From assembly GCA_002305915.1 (NCBI GenBank), contig DBRJ01000027.1:84446-136505 (forward strand): 52,060 nucleotides of DNA, given 5' to 3'. The stretch comes from Pelotomaculum sp. UBA1371. Lineage in GTDB: Bacteria; Bacillota; Desulfotomaculia; Desulfotomaculales; Pelotomaculaceae. Shown piece by piece: positions 15,562 through 23,421 of the stretch; within the stretch, counting starts at the first letter, position 1, and every line of letters starts with the position of its first letter. The notes beneath the pieces are model-generated. The model saw only the letters and a list, made by a program, of their open reading frames with translations. It was not told the DNA's origin and did no database searches. Made by a program: the position numbers and the translations under genes.

Positions 15562-16124
15562 GGATACCCTCCCGCCGTTTCCCGGCTCAGCCTTTCAGGC
15601 CGATGTCCTGGACGGCCTGGTTACCTGGAAAAAGCCGGGGAGCAGTACGGCGTCAAGTTTACGGGCGGTGCAAATCTTTCTGGGAATCAGGCCGCCACCC
15701 GGCTTTACCGTGAAGAACTGCTCCGGAAAGCCCCCGGGACTTAAAAACCCGTGCTTGATAACTTCACCGGGAAATAAATAATTTTAAAAAAAGAACAGGC
15801 AGCCTGCCGTTGGCATAAAGCCAGACAGACCGCCCGGAGAAAGGTTGCGGATAAAAATATGTTTTGTCCATTGAGTTCTACATTCGATACTTGCTAAATT
15901 TACCGATGAGCCTGGGCAATAAAAATATTGTTTCGCCGGTAATTGCAGTTAATGTGTTAGTTGGGGAGATGAAGTACGGGCAAGTAAACTTACCCTTTAA
16001 ACTCTTAAATGTCCTGGTTTTATTTGACCATTGATTCTACTTTTAATTCCTCCGGCATTAACTCGACTGCCTATCTTAAGGCTGTCCATGGCCCTGCAAA
16101 GCCGCCGAAAACAGGCATGGTGCC
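15562..16124. other. Intergenic region with possible gene remnant
   Basis: No intact gene. The plus frame ending at 15744 reads YLEKAGEQYGVKFTGGANLS near its end, which looks protein-like but has no start or family. It overlaps the dinB promoter side. From 15780 to 16124 nothing is recognisable. Confidence 0.35.
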
Positions 16125-16736
16125 CTACCCCACAGTGATTACCTTGCCGGGTCCGGTCAAACGGCTGTTGATCTCATACATATTTGAAACCACACCCACT
16201 GCCACTTTCTCTTTGACCTTGTAGTAATCCAGGCAGGTTCCACAAACCAGTATTTCTGTACCGGCTGACAACTTTTTCAGCTGTCCGATAACCGGTGAAT
16301 CCTCCAAAGCTAAAAAAACACCTGTATTTAAAAGACACAGGGCCCGGGGAGGTTTTTGTTCCGCCAGGGTCACCATCAGGCTCTTCATCAGCACTTCACC
16401 CAGGTCGGGTGAGCCCTGCCCCAGGGTGTTGGTAGTAATAAAATAAACAATACCGTCGGGAGCCTCACAGTCACAGGATCCATTTGCGGTTTCAGCAGCC
16501 GTAGGCCGGGTTTCACCCGCCGCCCGGGCAATGGAGAGATGATAGCAGCCTTCCTTCTCCTCCACTTCAACGCTACACTCCGCATTTTTTACAAAGCGGG
16601 AGACATTCTCCCTGGCTGCGGCATTGTCCACAATGATCAACATTTCCTGCTGAAGGCCTTCTTCCAGGGCTTTTTTTGTTTCTAAAACCGGCCCGGGACA
16701 GGCCATCCCGCGGCAGTCTATTACGTTCTTACTCAT
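16125..16736 (-). CDS. yedF: YedF-type sulfurtransferase-like protein
   Basis: 203 residues. Residues 1-75 are a TusA/SirA domain with the active-site motif DCRGMACPGPVLETKKAL (Cys in CPGP). After an Ala/Thr linker comes a DsrE-like domain (IVYFITTNTLGQGSPDLGEVLMKSLM.., LCLLNTGVFLAL, GTEILVCGTCLDYYKV with CGTC). This two-domain form is the selenium-metabolism-linked YedF seen in anaerobes. It probably handles persulfide or selenide sulfur transfer in the cytosol. Nearby Hsp33 and a sulfite-reductase-like protein share the redox/sulfur theme. ATG at 16736 with GGAAGGAT upstream. Confidence 0.88.
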   Translation of the reverse strand: MSKNVIDCRGMACPGPVLETKKALEEGLQQEMLIIVDNAAARENVSRFVKNAECSVEVEEKEGCYHLSIARAAGETRPTAAETANGSCDCEAPDGIVYFITTNTLGQGSPDLGEVLMKSLMVTLAEQKPPRALCLLNTGVFLALEDSPVIGQLKKLSAGTEILVCGTCLDYYKVKEKVAVGVVSNMYEINSRLTGPGKVITVG

Positions 16737-16857
16737 CCGTATCCTTCCTTCCGGGTTGATAAAATAAATAATTTATATATATATTACAGAAATATAAAGA
16801 ACCTTCATAGATGAAATATAATTATTTTATTAACCACAGGCCTGTCATATGGAATTC

Positions 16858-17730
16858 TTATAACCCTGATATAATGTCTTCTAATTCTGAAGCGTTAAAC
16901 GTGTATGAGTCCCCGCAGAAATGGCAGCGCACCTCCGCCTCGCCCCGCTCCTCCAGAATATTTTTTATCTCCGCTTCCCCCATGGCCGCCAAAATATCTT
17001 TGATTCTGTCCCGGGAACAGGTGCATTTGAAATACACAGGGTTCTTTTCAAGATACTGGACCTCCAGGCCCCCCACAGCCCTACTTACAATTTCTTCCGG
17101 CGTCAGTCCCTGGTTTACAAGGGTACTGACCGGAGGCAGCTGGTTCAGACTCTGCTCCAGGCGGGTTAAAACATCCTCTCCCGCATCCGGGAACAGCTGG
17201 AGGATTAAACCTCCGGAAGCCGCCACAAAGCCCTCGGGGGCGACCAGCACACCCAGGGCGACAGCTGAGGGAGTCTGTTCCGAGGTCAAAAGGTACTGCG
17301 CTACGTCCTCGCCGATTTCACCGGATACAAGTTCCACGCTTCCGGTGAAGGGCTCCTTCAAGCCCATGTCCTTCGTCACGTAAAGAATACCCTTGCCCAC
17401 CGCTGTTCCCACAGGCAACTTTCCTTTCACCTCCGGCGTCAGGTCAACGTGGGGTTCCTGAACGTAACCCTTAACCTCTCCTTTTGCAGTGGCTGTAACA
17501 ACAATCGCCCCCAGCGGCCCGTCTCCGAACACTCTCAAGGTCAGAAGGTCATCACCCTTTAAATTGGCGCCCAAAAGCAGCCCTGCTGTCAGAGACCTTC
17601 CCAAAGCGGCGCTGGCCACAGGCCAGGTATCATGCCTGCGCCTGGCCTCTTCGGCAAGGTCCGTCGTAACAGCAGCAAAAACCCGGAATTGACCGCCCGC
17701 ACCAACTCCCCGTACAAGATAATCGCTCAT
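16858..17730 (-). CDS. hslO: Redox-regulated chaperone Hsp33
   Basis: 290 residues, the usual length. The N-terminal substrate-binding domain begins MSDYLVRGVGAGGQFRVFAA. The C-terminal zinc switch has the motif C-x-C (FKCTCSRDR) and C-x2-C (VRCHFCGDSY) about 30 residues later. Oxidation releases zinc and activates the holdase, protecting proteins during oxidative stress. Start: ATG at 17730 with AGGAGTAGGAC upstream. It lies 122 bp before yedF on the same strand, and the two may be co-transcribed. Confidence 0.95.
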   Translation of the reverse strand: MSDYLVRGVGAGGQFRVFAAVTTDLAEEARRRHDTWPVASAALGRSLTAGLLLGANLKGDDLLTLRVFGDGPLGAIVVTATAKGEVKGYVQEPHVDLTPEVKGKLPVGTAVGKGILYVTKDMGLKEPFTGSVELVSGEIGEDVAQYLLTSEQTPSAVALGVLVAPEGFVAASGGLILQLFPDAGEDVLTRLEQSLNQLPPVSTLVNQGLTPEEIVSRAVGGLEVQYLEKNPVYFKCTCSRDRIKDILAAMGEAEIKNILEERGEAEVRCHFCGDSYTFNASELEDIISGL

Positions 17731-18032
17731 GTCCTACTCCTTTAATTTGAATTAAGTATTATACCTGACACCTTCAATTCCGTGTAACCGTTCTTCTTTT
17801 AGATGATACTTACCTGCCACCTGGATCGCCATATCTTACAAAAGCACCGGCAGAAAACAAAAACTACCCAATTATATTATTCTTCATTCCGGGGGCTAGA
17901 CCTTATTATACCCGGCATCCTTTACCGTAAAGCTTTTCTGCGGCAAAACAGCACGCTTTTATTTACTCCTTGTACATACGTCCATCCCATTTCAGAGAAA
18001 ATAAGATCAAAATACTCTAAGGAGGTACATCC
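17731..18032. other. Divergent intergenic region
   Basis: A 300-bp gap between divergent hslO and the sulfite-reductase-like gene. It must contain both promoters. I see no clear -35/-10 pair or dyad. Confidence 0.35.
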
Positions 18033-18767
18033 GTGGAAAACACCAATGAAATGCCAAACAAGCTTGATGATAGATTTCAGCACAGTGCACCGGCACGGGA
18101 CATGCTGGAAAAAGGAGCTATTCTCCAGAGGGACGGGACCTACGCAATTGCCCCCCACATTCCCGGTGGAATTATTACCGATCCGGAACTTCTCGTCAGA
18201 ATAGCCAACGTCGCCAAAAAATACAACTGTCCCGCCATCAAGGTAACCTCTTCCCAGCGCATCGCCATTGTAGGTCTTAAAGAGGAGGATATTGACGCTG
18301 CCTGGAAGGACCTGGATATGATACCCGGCGCAGCCATCGGCCTCTGCGTTCGCAGCGTCAAATTCTGCCCCGGCACTACCTTCTGCAAACGGGGACAGCA
18401 GGATTCCGTGGGTCTGGGAACGGAGATTGACAGGCGTTACCACGGCATGACCCTGCCCTCCAAGTTCAAAATAAGCGTCAGCGGCTGCCCCAACAAGTGT
18501 ATGGACGCGATGATGATTGACTTCGGCATCATGGGAACACCAAAAGGGTTCACTGTTTATGTAGGGGGAAACGGCGGGCTGAACCCCCGCTTCGGCGAAA
18601 AACTGGCCGAGCACCAAACCAGCGAACAGGTATTGCAAATTTTGGACCGCACCGTAAACTTCTACAAAAAAGAAGCCCGCACCAACGAGCGCCTGGGTAA
18701 ATTTATCGACAGGCTTGGCTTTGACCGTTACCGCCAGGAAGTTTTAGATGAGACAACGGTCCACTGA
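18033..18767 (+). CDS. Small sulfite/nitrite-reductase-like siroheme protein
   Basis: 244 residues. It has an N-terminal ferredoxin-like half domain (GAILQRDGTYAIAPHIPGGIITDPELLVRIANVA, in parts), the strand KVTSSQRIAIVGL, and the siroheme-4Fe-4S ligands in CPGTTFCKRG (C-x5-C) and SGCPNKCMDA (C-x3-C). Full assimilatory enzymes are twice as long because the module is duplicated. This is the single-module form found in strict anaerobes, like small sulfite reductases and Dsr-like proteins. Substrate (sulfite, nitrite or a cofactor) cannot be read. Start: GTG at 18033 after AGGAGGT. No electron-transfer subunit is adjacent. Confidence 0.85.
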   Translation: MENTNEMPNKLDDRFQHSAPARDMLEKGAILQRDGTYAIAPHIPGGIITDPELLVRIANVAKKYNCPAIKVTSSQRIAIVGLKEEDIDAAWKDLDMIPGAAIGLCVRSVKFCPGTTFCKRGQQDSVGLGTEIDRRYHGMTLPSKFKISVSGCPNKCMDAMMIDFGIMGTPKGFTVYVGGNGGLNPRFGEKLAEHQTSEQVLQILDRTVNFYKKEARTNERLGKFIDRLGFDRYRQEVLDETTVH

Positions 18768-18812
18768 AAACAGGATAAGTCCCAGGCCCCCCCTCGCCCC
18801 GGCGTGTTACTA

Positions 18813-18873
18813 CCATGCTTTACGGAGAGTAAAGCATGGGTACAGCAAGCGAAAGCAGCCAATGCTTTCGCTT
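18813..18873 (+). terminator. Two tandem perfect hairpins
   Basis: CCATGCTTTAC (18813-18823) and GTAAAGCATGG (18829-18839) form an 11-bp stem with loop GGAGA. A few bases on, AAGCGAAAGC (18847-18856) and GCTTTCGCTT (18864-18873) form a 10-bp stem. They follow the sulfite-reductase-like gene. T-runs are weak, so termination is plausible but not certain. Confidence 0.5.
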
Positions 18874-19017
18874 TCCAAATATTAAAGGCTTGATCAGGAA
18901 AATCCTGCAAAGAACACGTTTATTGTAAAGCTGATAAAACAATATGGATTCTCCTGGGCATAATAAGCCTATTTATTTGCAGATAAATAATTGGTTGGAG
19001 TTAATGGTTCAAAGAAT

Positions 19018-19149
19018 TCAAGGCAGGTTTATTTTTTTATTCTGATACATAAGAGCATCAATATGATTCAGAAACTGGTCCTTGCTCATCCCCGAGTTGT
19101 AATCATATACATCATAACCCATGCTAAAACTGATCCTAAAGGGAAAATT
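19018..19149 (-). pseudogene. C-terminal remnant of a GGDEF domain
   Basis: The last 43 codons of a minus frame read RISFSMGYDVYDYNSGMSKD and then FLNHIDALMYQNKK. This is the typical end of a diguanylate cyclase domain (final strand, then the helix with the 'ALMY.NK' motif). Nothing upstream in any frame shows the GGDEF active-site loop. The sequence changes character at about 19150, just before the SLH gene. It is a truncated relic, not a working enzyme. Confidence 0.6.
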
Positions 19150-19301
19150 GCTCGGTTTTGGATTTAAGGCATGCCCGCAGTGTCCTTGAAGATGGGGGAT
19201 AAATCCTGTTTTCAAAATAACACCAGGCAAGTGAACCTCCTGGCCCCTTCCATCGTCCAACACATATAGATACAAATAAATCGTAAGGGAGAAGGGAAAA
19301 C

Positions 19302-19964
19302 ATGAAAAGATTTCTGCTTCTATTATTATTGTTATTTTTTCTCCTGGTAGCTCCGCACACAGGTTCTGCCCAGACACCCTTTGATGACATTCAGTCCAAC
19401 CCGGCTGTAGCTGACATCGAAGCTGTATATGAAAAAGGTATAATGATTGGCACCGCAGCGGATAAGTTCAGCCCGGATGCCTTTGTTGACCGGGCACAGC
19501 TTGCTGTGTGTTTAGTCAGGACCTTTGATTTAAACTATGATTATCTCAAGCTAAAAAAAGCACCTGTCCCTTCTGATTTTTATGATGATGTGGAAGATAA
19601 CCTGTGGTATAGTAAGGCCTCAATTATTGTAGACCGTTGGAACATCTTTAATATTGCTGATAGAAATTTTAACCCCCTGCAAAGGGTTACAAGGGCAGAA
19701 GTAGCCAGCGCCATAGCTAATTCCTTCGCTGCAAAAAAGTTATCAGTGATCACCACATTAATGTGGCCCAATTATTCGGATATTGCTGATTTGACCCGGG
19801 AACAACAGTCGGCCATCAGCTTTGTCTTCAACGCCGACATAATGAGGTACCCTGGCAACGAATTCCGCCCTGACGAGAAAATAACCCGGGCAGAGCTGGC
19901 AACCATATTGAATCAAACTCTAAAAACCATTGCTGTGGCAACACCTGCCCAGGATGCAGAATAG
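19302..19964 (+). CDS. Secreted SLH-domain protein
   Basis: 220 residues: a Leu-rich signal peptide (about 1-24, ending GSAQ), then three S-layer-homology repeats that fill the rest (FDDIQSNPAVADIEAVYEKG.., FYDDVEDNLWYSKASIIVDR.., YSDIADLTREQQSAISFVFN.., each followed by a 'F.P...+TRAE' segment). SLH repeats bind pyruvylated secondary cell-wall polymers. With no other domain, it may be a surface adaptor or cap. Start: ATG at 19302 with GGGAGAAGGG upstream. A second SLH protein is encoded at 25984-29079. Confidence 0.85.
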   Translation: MKRFLLLLLLLFFLLVAPHTGSAQTPFDDIQSNPAVADIEAVYEKGIMIGTAADKFSPDAFVDRAQLAVCLVRTFDLNYDYLKLKKAPVPSDFYDDVEDNLWYSKASIIVDRWNIFNIADRNFNPLQRVTRAEVASAIANSFAAKKLSVITTLMWPNYSDIADLTREQQSAISFVFNADIMRYPGNEFRPDEKITRAELATILNQTLKTIAVATPAQDAE

Positions 19965-20075
19965 GATAATTGGGTCCGCCCCTGCAGCATAATTGTTAAA
20001 GCAGACTGGTGTAATAAGAAGGTCTTTAAAATTTAAGGAATGTTAATAAGGAATGTTATTAGGGAGGTAAGAAAT

Positions 20076-20993
20076 TTGTTGAGAAAATTTGCGCTTATAA
20101 TTGTTTGCCTGGGACTGGTCGTTGCTGCTGTGGGATGCAATGGTGAAAACCAAACAGAGCCTGATAAAACCGGGGAGCAAAAAACCGCTGAAATAATGAA
20201 TGAATTTCAGTCCCTAACCGAGAGTGATACTCAAAAGGATACCATTGTTGAAGAAGTTGCCGCTTTTATAGAAAACAACATTAAGCATGTCTCCCGGGAA
20301 GATGCTTCAAAGATGGTGAATGAGTTTGAAAAATTACAAAAGGAATACCTCCCCCAGTTGGAAAACTTGTTTTTTGACGATGACATCCAAGCTGGAGTAA
20401 ATAATGAATATAAATCCATTACTGAACAATCCGCTATCAAAGATCCCGCACTTAAAGAGTTAATAACCAAAACCAACAACAGCGGCTACAGGGTGGAAAC
20501 TGCTGAAGGAACGTACTTCCCCATCATTGATTACGAATTTTATAAAAAATACCGCGACCACGTTACCGCTGATCTACAGGATTATATCGACATTATGGCC
20601 GTTGAATCCAACACTGTTCCGGCAAAAGACGCAGCTCTTGTTATTAGCTGGGACGAAATAGTAAAAAGAGCTTTAAACCAGGAGAGGTTTATTAATACCC
20701 ACAGCGGGTCCGAAAAAATTGATGAAATAAAACAGCTATATCAAAAATACATTACATTTATCCTGTATGGCTGTAACAACACTCCCCTTTTCAGCTATGA
20801 TACCAAAACATTTAACCCTCAGGCCAGAGAGGCTTATTTGAATGCAGTGGCCAACAACGGCAGCAGTGAGCTTATAAAGGATTTAGAAGAATATCTCAAT
20901 GTGGTGATCAAAAATGATAACAAGCTAACCAGCCAGGTTGAAGAATACAGGGCCAGCCTTCGGAAAAAGTATATACCGGAACAAAATAGTTAA
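20076..20993 (+). CDS. Lipoprotein of unknown function
   Basis: About 305 residues. A signal peptide with lipobox (VVAAVGC, Cys near residue 21) is followed by a highly helical, acidic mature part (ETSVEE-type repeats such as EIMNEFQSLTESDTQKDTIV and EDASKMVNEFEKLQKEYLP). I recognise no domain. TTG at 20076, six bases after GGGAGGTAA, is preferred over the upstream ATG at 20040, which lacks a ribosome binding site. Followed by a terminator at 21062-21110. It may be transcribed with the SLH gene 75 bp upstream, which would pair two surface proteins. Confidence 0.75.
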   Translation: MLRKFALIIVCLGLVVAAVGCNGENQTEPDKTGEQKTAEIMNEFQSLTESDTQKDTIVEEVAAFIENNIKHVSREDASKMVNEFEKLQKEYLPQLENLFFDDDIQAGVNNEYKSITEQSAIKDPALKELITKTNNSGYRVETAEGTYFPIIDYEFYKKYRDHVTADLQDYIDIMAVESNTVPAKDAALVISWDEIVKRALNQERFINTHSGSEKIDEIKQLYQKYITFILYGCNNTPLFSYDTKTFNPQAREAYLNAVANNGSSELIKDLEEYLNVVIKNDNKLTSQVEEYRASLRKKYIPEQNS

Positions 20994-21061
20994 GTTCTAA
21001 GCAAAGAAATGACGCCAAACAGCCCAGAACCAAGAATCAAGACCAAACCGGCATAATGTTT

Positions 21062-21112
21062 TAAACCCGGGGGTAAAGTTAAAACCACTGGCATAAACCT
21101 CCGGGTTTTTGT
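21062..21112 (+). terminator. Terminator after the lipoprotein gene
   Basis: AAACCCGGGGG and CCTCCGGGTTT form a stem with a long A-rich loop, followed by TTGTTTT. Confidence 0.7.
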
Positions 21113-21174
21113 TTTCGCATCCTCTATTATTGCATTCCTTTTATTTAAGCGAACTTGTTAGTTTCAGATCCAGA

Positions 21175-21864
21175 TCAGGGATGCAACATAAAGAGGAAGA
21201 CGGGCATAATAGCAGCGGGAATTAAATTGGCTACCTTAATATTGGTCAACTGCAACATGTTTAAAGCGATAGCCACAATGAGCAGGGAGCCCACGCAATT
21301 CATTTCATTAATCACGGGTGTCGTCAGGTATCCGGCAACCGCCCTGGCCGAAAGGGTCAGCAGGGATTCGTAGAGGAATACCGAAACAGCTGCCAGGGAT
21401 ACCCCGATACCCAGCGTAGACGCCATGACGACCATCACAATGCCGTCGATGAGCGCCTTGGCCAGAAGAGTTTCGTGATTACCGCTCAACCCGCTTTGCA
21501 GGGACCCCACGATGGCCATTGCCCCCACGCAGGTAAACAAGGTAGCATTGATGAAACCTTCAGCAAAGCTGCCCTGGGACGGTCCCGGATTAAGTAACCC
21601 TTGCAAAAAATCCCCCAGTCGGTTTAACCGTCGATCCAAATCCAGCCACCCCCCGAACAACCCGCCAAGGGCAATGGACAGCACTGCCACCAGAACCTGC
21701 TCCCCTACCAAAGCACCGTTGATACCCACATACAGCACACAGAGCCCCAGCCCCTGCATCAGAGTTTTATTGAGCCGCTCCGGTAACCCCCGGCGAAGGA
21801 AAGTTCCCGCTATACCGCCCAGCAGGATGGCCCCGGCATTGACCAAAACGCCAGTCAAGATCAT
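21175..21864 (-). CDS. DUF554 membrane protein
   Basis: 229 residues with about six to seven hydrophobic helices. It matches the YdfK/YqgA (DUF554) family: GVLVNAGAILLGGIAGTFLRRGLPERL, GLCVLYVGINGAL, the acidic-basic loop GGWLDLDRRLNRLGDFLQ, LFTCVGAMAIVGSLQSGL and KALIDGIVMVVMAST. A transport role is suspected for this family but not shown. Start: ATG at 21864 with AGAGGTAGACAA upstream. Single gene; no promoter clearly read. Confidence 0.88.
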   Translation of the reverse strand: MILTGVLVNAGAILLGGIAGTFLRRGLPERLNKTLMQGLGLCVLYVGINGALVGEQVLVAVLSIALGGLFGGWLDLDRRLNRLGDFLQGLLNPGPSQGSFAEGFINATLFTCVGAMAIVGSLQSGLSGNHETLLAKALIDGIVMVVMASTLGIGVSLAAVSVFLYESLLTLSARAVAGYLTTPVINEMNCVGSLLIVAIALNMLQLTNIKVANLIPAAIMPVFLFMLHP

Positions 21865-22051
21865 GTTGTCTACCTCTTAGGCTTGTTTCTCTTATATCAT
21901 ATCTCCTAGTTTATCATCTCCGGCAGCATCGCGCACCAATTCTTTCGAAGTGGCCGGCGCCCCGTCTGCTATCTTTATAACCCACCTTTCCGCCAATCCA
22001 AAAGCAGCCCCCTTGCGGTAAATTTAATGGCACTTAAAACCAAAAAACCTG

Positions 22052-22123
22052 TTTACAAACCCAGGTAATGGTTATATAATATTTTCGTACTAACTGTATT
22101 ATTTATGTTAGTACAATTAGTAC
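22052..22123 (+). promoter_or_regulatory. Promoter and operator of the GntR-ABC operon
   Basis: TTTACA (22052-22057) and TATAAT (22075-22080) are exactly 17 bp apart. At the expected start point lies the dyad GTACTAAC (22087-22094) / GTTAGTAC (22107-22114). A third half-site TTAGTAC (22117-22123) makes GTAC-AATTA-GTAC with the second. The position over +1 fits repression by the GntR-family protein encoded next. Confidence 0.85.
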
Positions 22124-22139
22124 TGAAAGGAGGGGTTCT

Positions 22140-22529
22140 ATGTTTGAACTGGACCTGCGTAGCCGTGCGCCCGTATATGAACAGCTGGTGGAAAAAATCA
22201 AAGAGCTGATCATCAACAATGTGCTGAAACCAGATCAACAATTACCGGCCGTAAGGGTACTGGCAAGTGAGCTGACCATCAACCCCAACACCATCCAGAA
22301 GGCCTACCGGGAACTGGAACACCGGGGTTATATTTATTCCGTGCCCGGCAAAGGCAGTTTTGTCAAGCCTGCTGTTCCGGGTACCAACGATGCCAGGCTG
22401 CAGGCTCTGGAAAACGAGCTGGGGAAAATTATATCTGAAATGCTCTATCTGGGCGTACCCCCTCAGGAAATCATCACCATGCTCAAAAAGCTGCTAGCTA
22501 AAAAAGAAGGAGGTAAGCTGGATGATTGA
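22140..22529 (+). CDS. GntR/YtrA-family repressor
   Basis: 129 residues. The winged HTH (about 1-75) contains SRAPVYEQLVEKIKELIINN, LPAVRVLASELTINPNTIQKAYRELEHRG, and a short helical C-terminal tail for dimerisation. This is the YtrA subfamily, which usually represses its own ABC-transporter operon and responds to cell-envelope stress. ATG at 22140 follows AAGGAGGGG. The stop overlaps the ATG of the ATPase gene. Operator half-sites GTACTAAC lie directly upstream. Confidence 0.9.
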   Translation: MFELDLRSRAPVYEQLVEKIKELIINNVLKPDQQLPAVRVLASELTINPNTIQKAYRELEHRGYIYSVPGKGSFVKPAVPGTNDARLQALENELGKIISEMLYLGVPPQEIITMLKKLLAKKEGGKLDD

Positions 22530-23421
22530 AATAGAAAGGGTCAGCAAGCGTTTCCAGGAAACGGAAGCCCTGAAGGAAGTCAGCCTGTCGGTGCGCCGGG
22601 GCTCCATTTACGGCCTGGTCGGTTCCAACGGAGCCGGAAAAACGACCCTTTTAAAGATTCTGGCCGGTATTTACAAACCCGATTCAGGCGCGCTCACCAT
22701 AGATTCTCAACCGGTGTTTGAAAACTTCCCCATCAAGGCACGCACTGTTTTTATTCCCGACGCGCCATATCACTTTCCCAATTTTACGATTAGAGACATG
22801 GCTCATTTCCATGCCCGTCTCTACCCCCGGTGGAACCAGGCCCGTTTCGAAAAACTGGGAGAAGTTTTTAATATGGAAACTAAACGGCGAATCAGAACCC
22901 TGTCCAAAGGGATGCAGCGCCAGGTTTCTTTCTGGCTCAATTTGTCCTCGGCGCCGGATGTACTGATCCTGGACGAGCCCCTGGACGGGCTAGATCCGGT
23001 GATGCGGAAGAAAGTAAAGAACCTCATTATTCAGGATGTGGCAGAAAGAAAAATGACCGTAATCATTTCTTCCCACAACCTGCGTGACCTGGAAGATATC
23101 TGCGATTACATAGGCATTTTACATCAGGGTGAAATGCTGCTCCAAAGGGATTTAGATGATTTGAAATCGGACGTGCACAAAATTCAAATTGCCTTCAGCG
23201 GCGATTCGCCCCCGGCCCTGCTGCAGGATCTGCAGGTACTTTATCAGGAAAAAAGAGGCAGTGTGCTGATTCTCATCGCCCGCGGCCCATTTAAAGAAAT
23301 AATCAGCCGCATGGAGTCTTATCACCCGGCAATTCTGGACATTCTGCCGCTCACCCTGGAGGAAATATTCATCTACGAAATGGGGGATAGAGGCTATGAA
23401 ATTAAAAACGTCCTTTATTAA
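22522..23421 (+). CDS. ABC transporter ATPase (YtrB-like)
   Basis: 299 residues. Walker A GSNGAGKTTLL, signature LSKGMQRQVSFWLNL (SKG form), Walker B VLILDEPLDGLD, switch His in ISSHNLRDL. The C-terminal part (about 215-299) is an accessory domain typical of drug/lipid exporters. It works with the membrane protein encoded next, which overlaps its end by 26 bases. Regulated by the GntR protein upstream. Confidence 0.9.
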   Translation: MIEIERVSKRFQETEALKEVSLSVRRGSIYGLVGSNGAGKTTLLKILAGIYKPDSGALTIDSQPVFENFPIKARTVFIPDAPYHFPNFTIRDMAHFHARLYPRWNQARFEKLGEVFNMETKRRIRTLSKGMQRQVSFWLNLSSAPDVLILDEPLDGLDPVMRKKVKNLIIQDVAERKMTVIISSHNLRDLEDICDYIGILHQGEMLLQRDLDDLKSDVHKIQIAFSGDSPPALLQDLQVLYQEKRGSVLILIARGPFKEIISRMESYHPAILDILPLTLEEIFIYEMGDRGYEIKNVLY

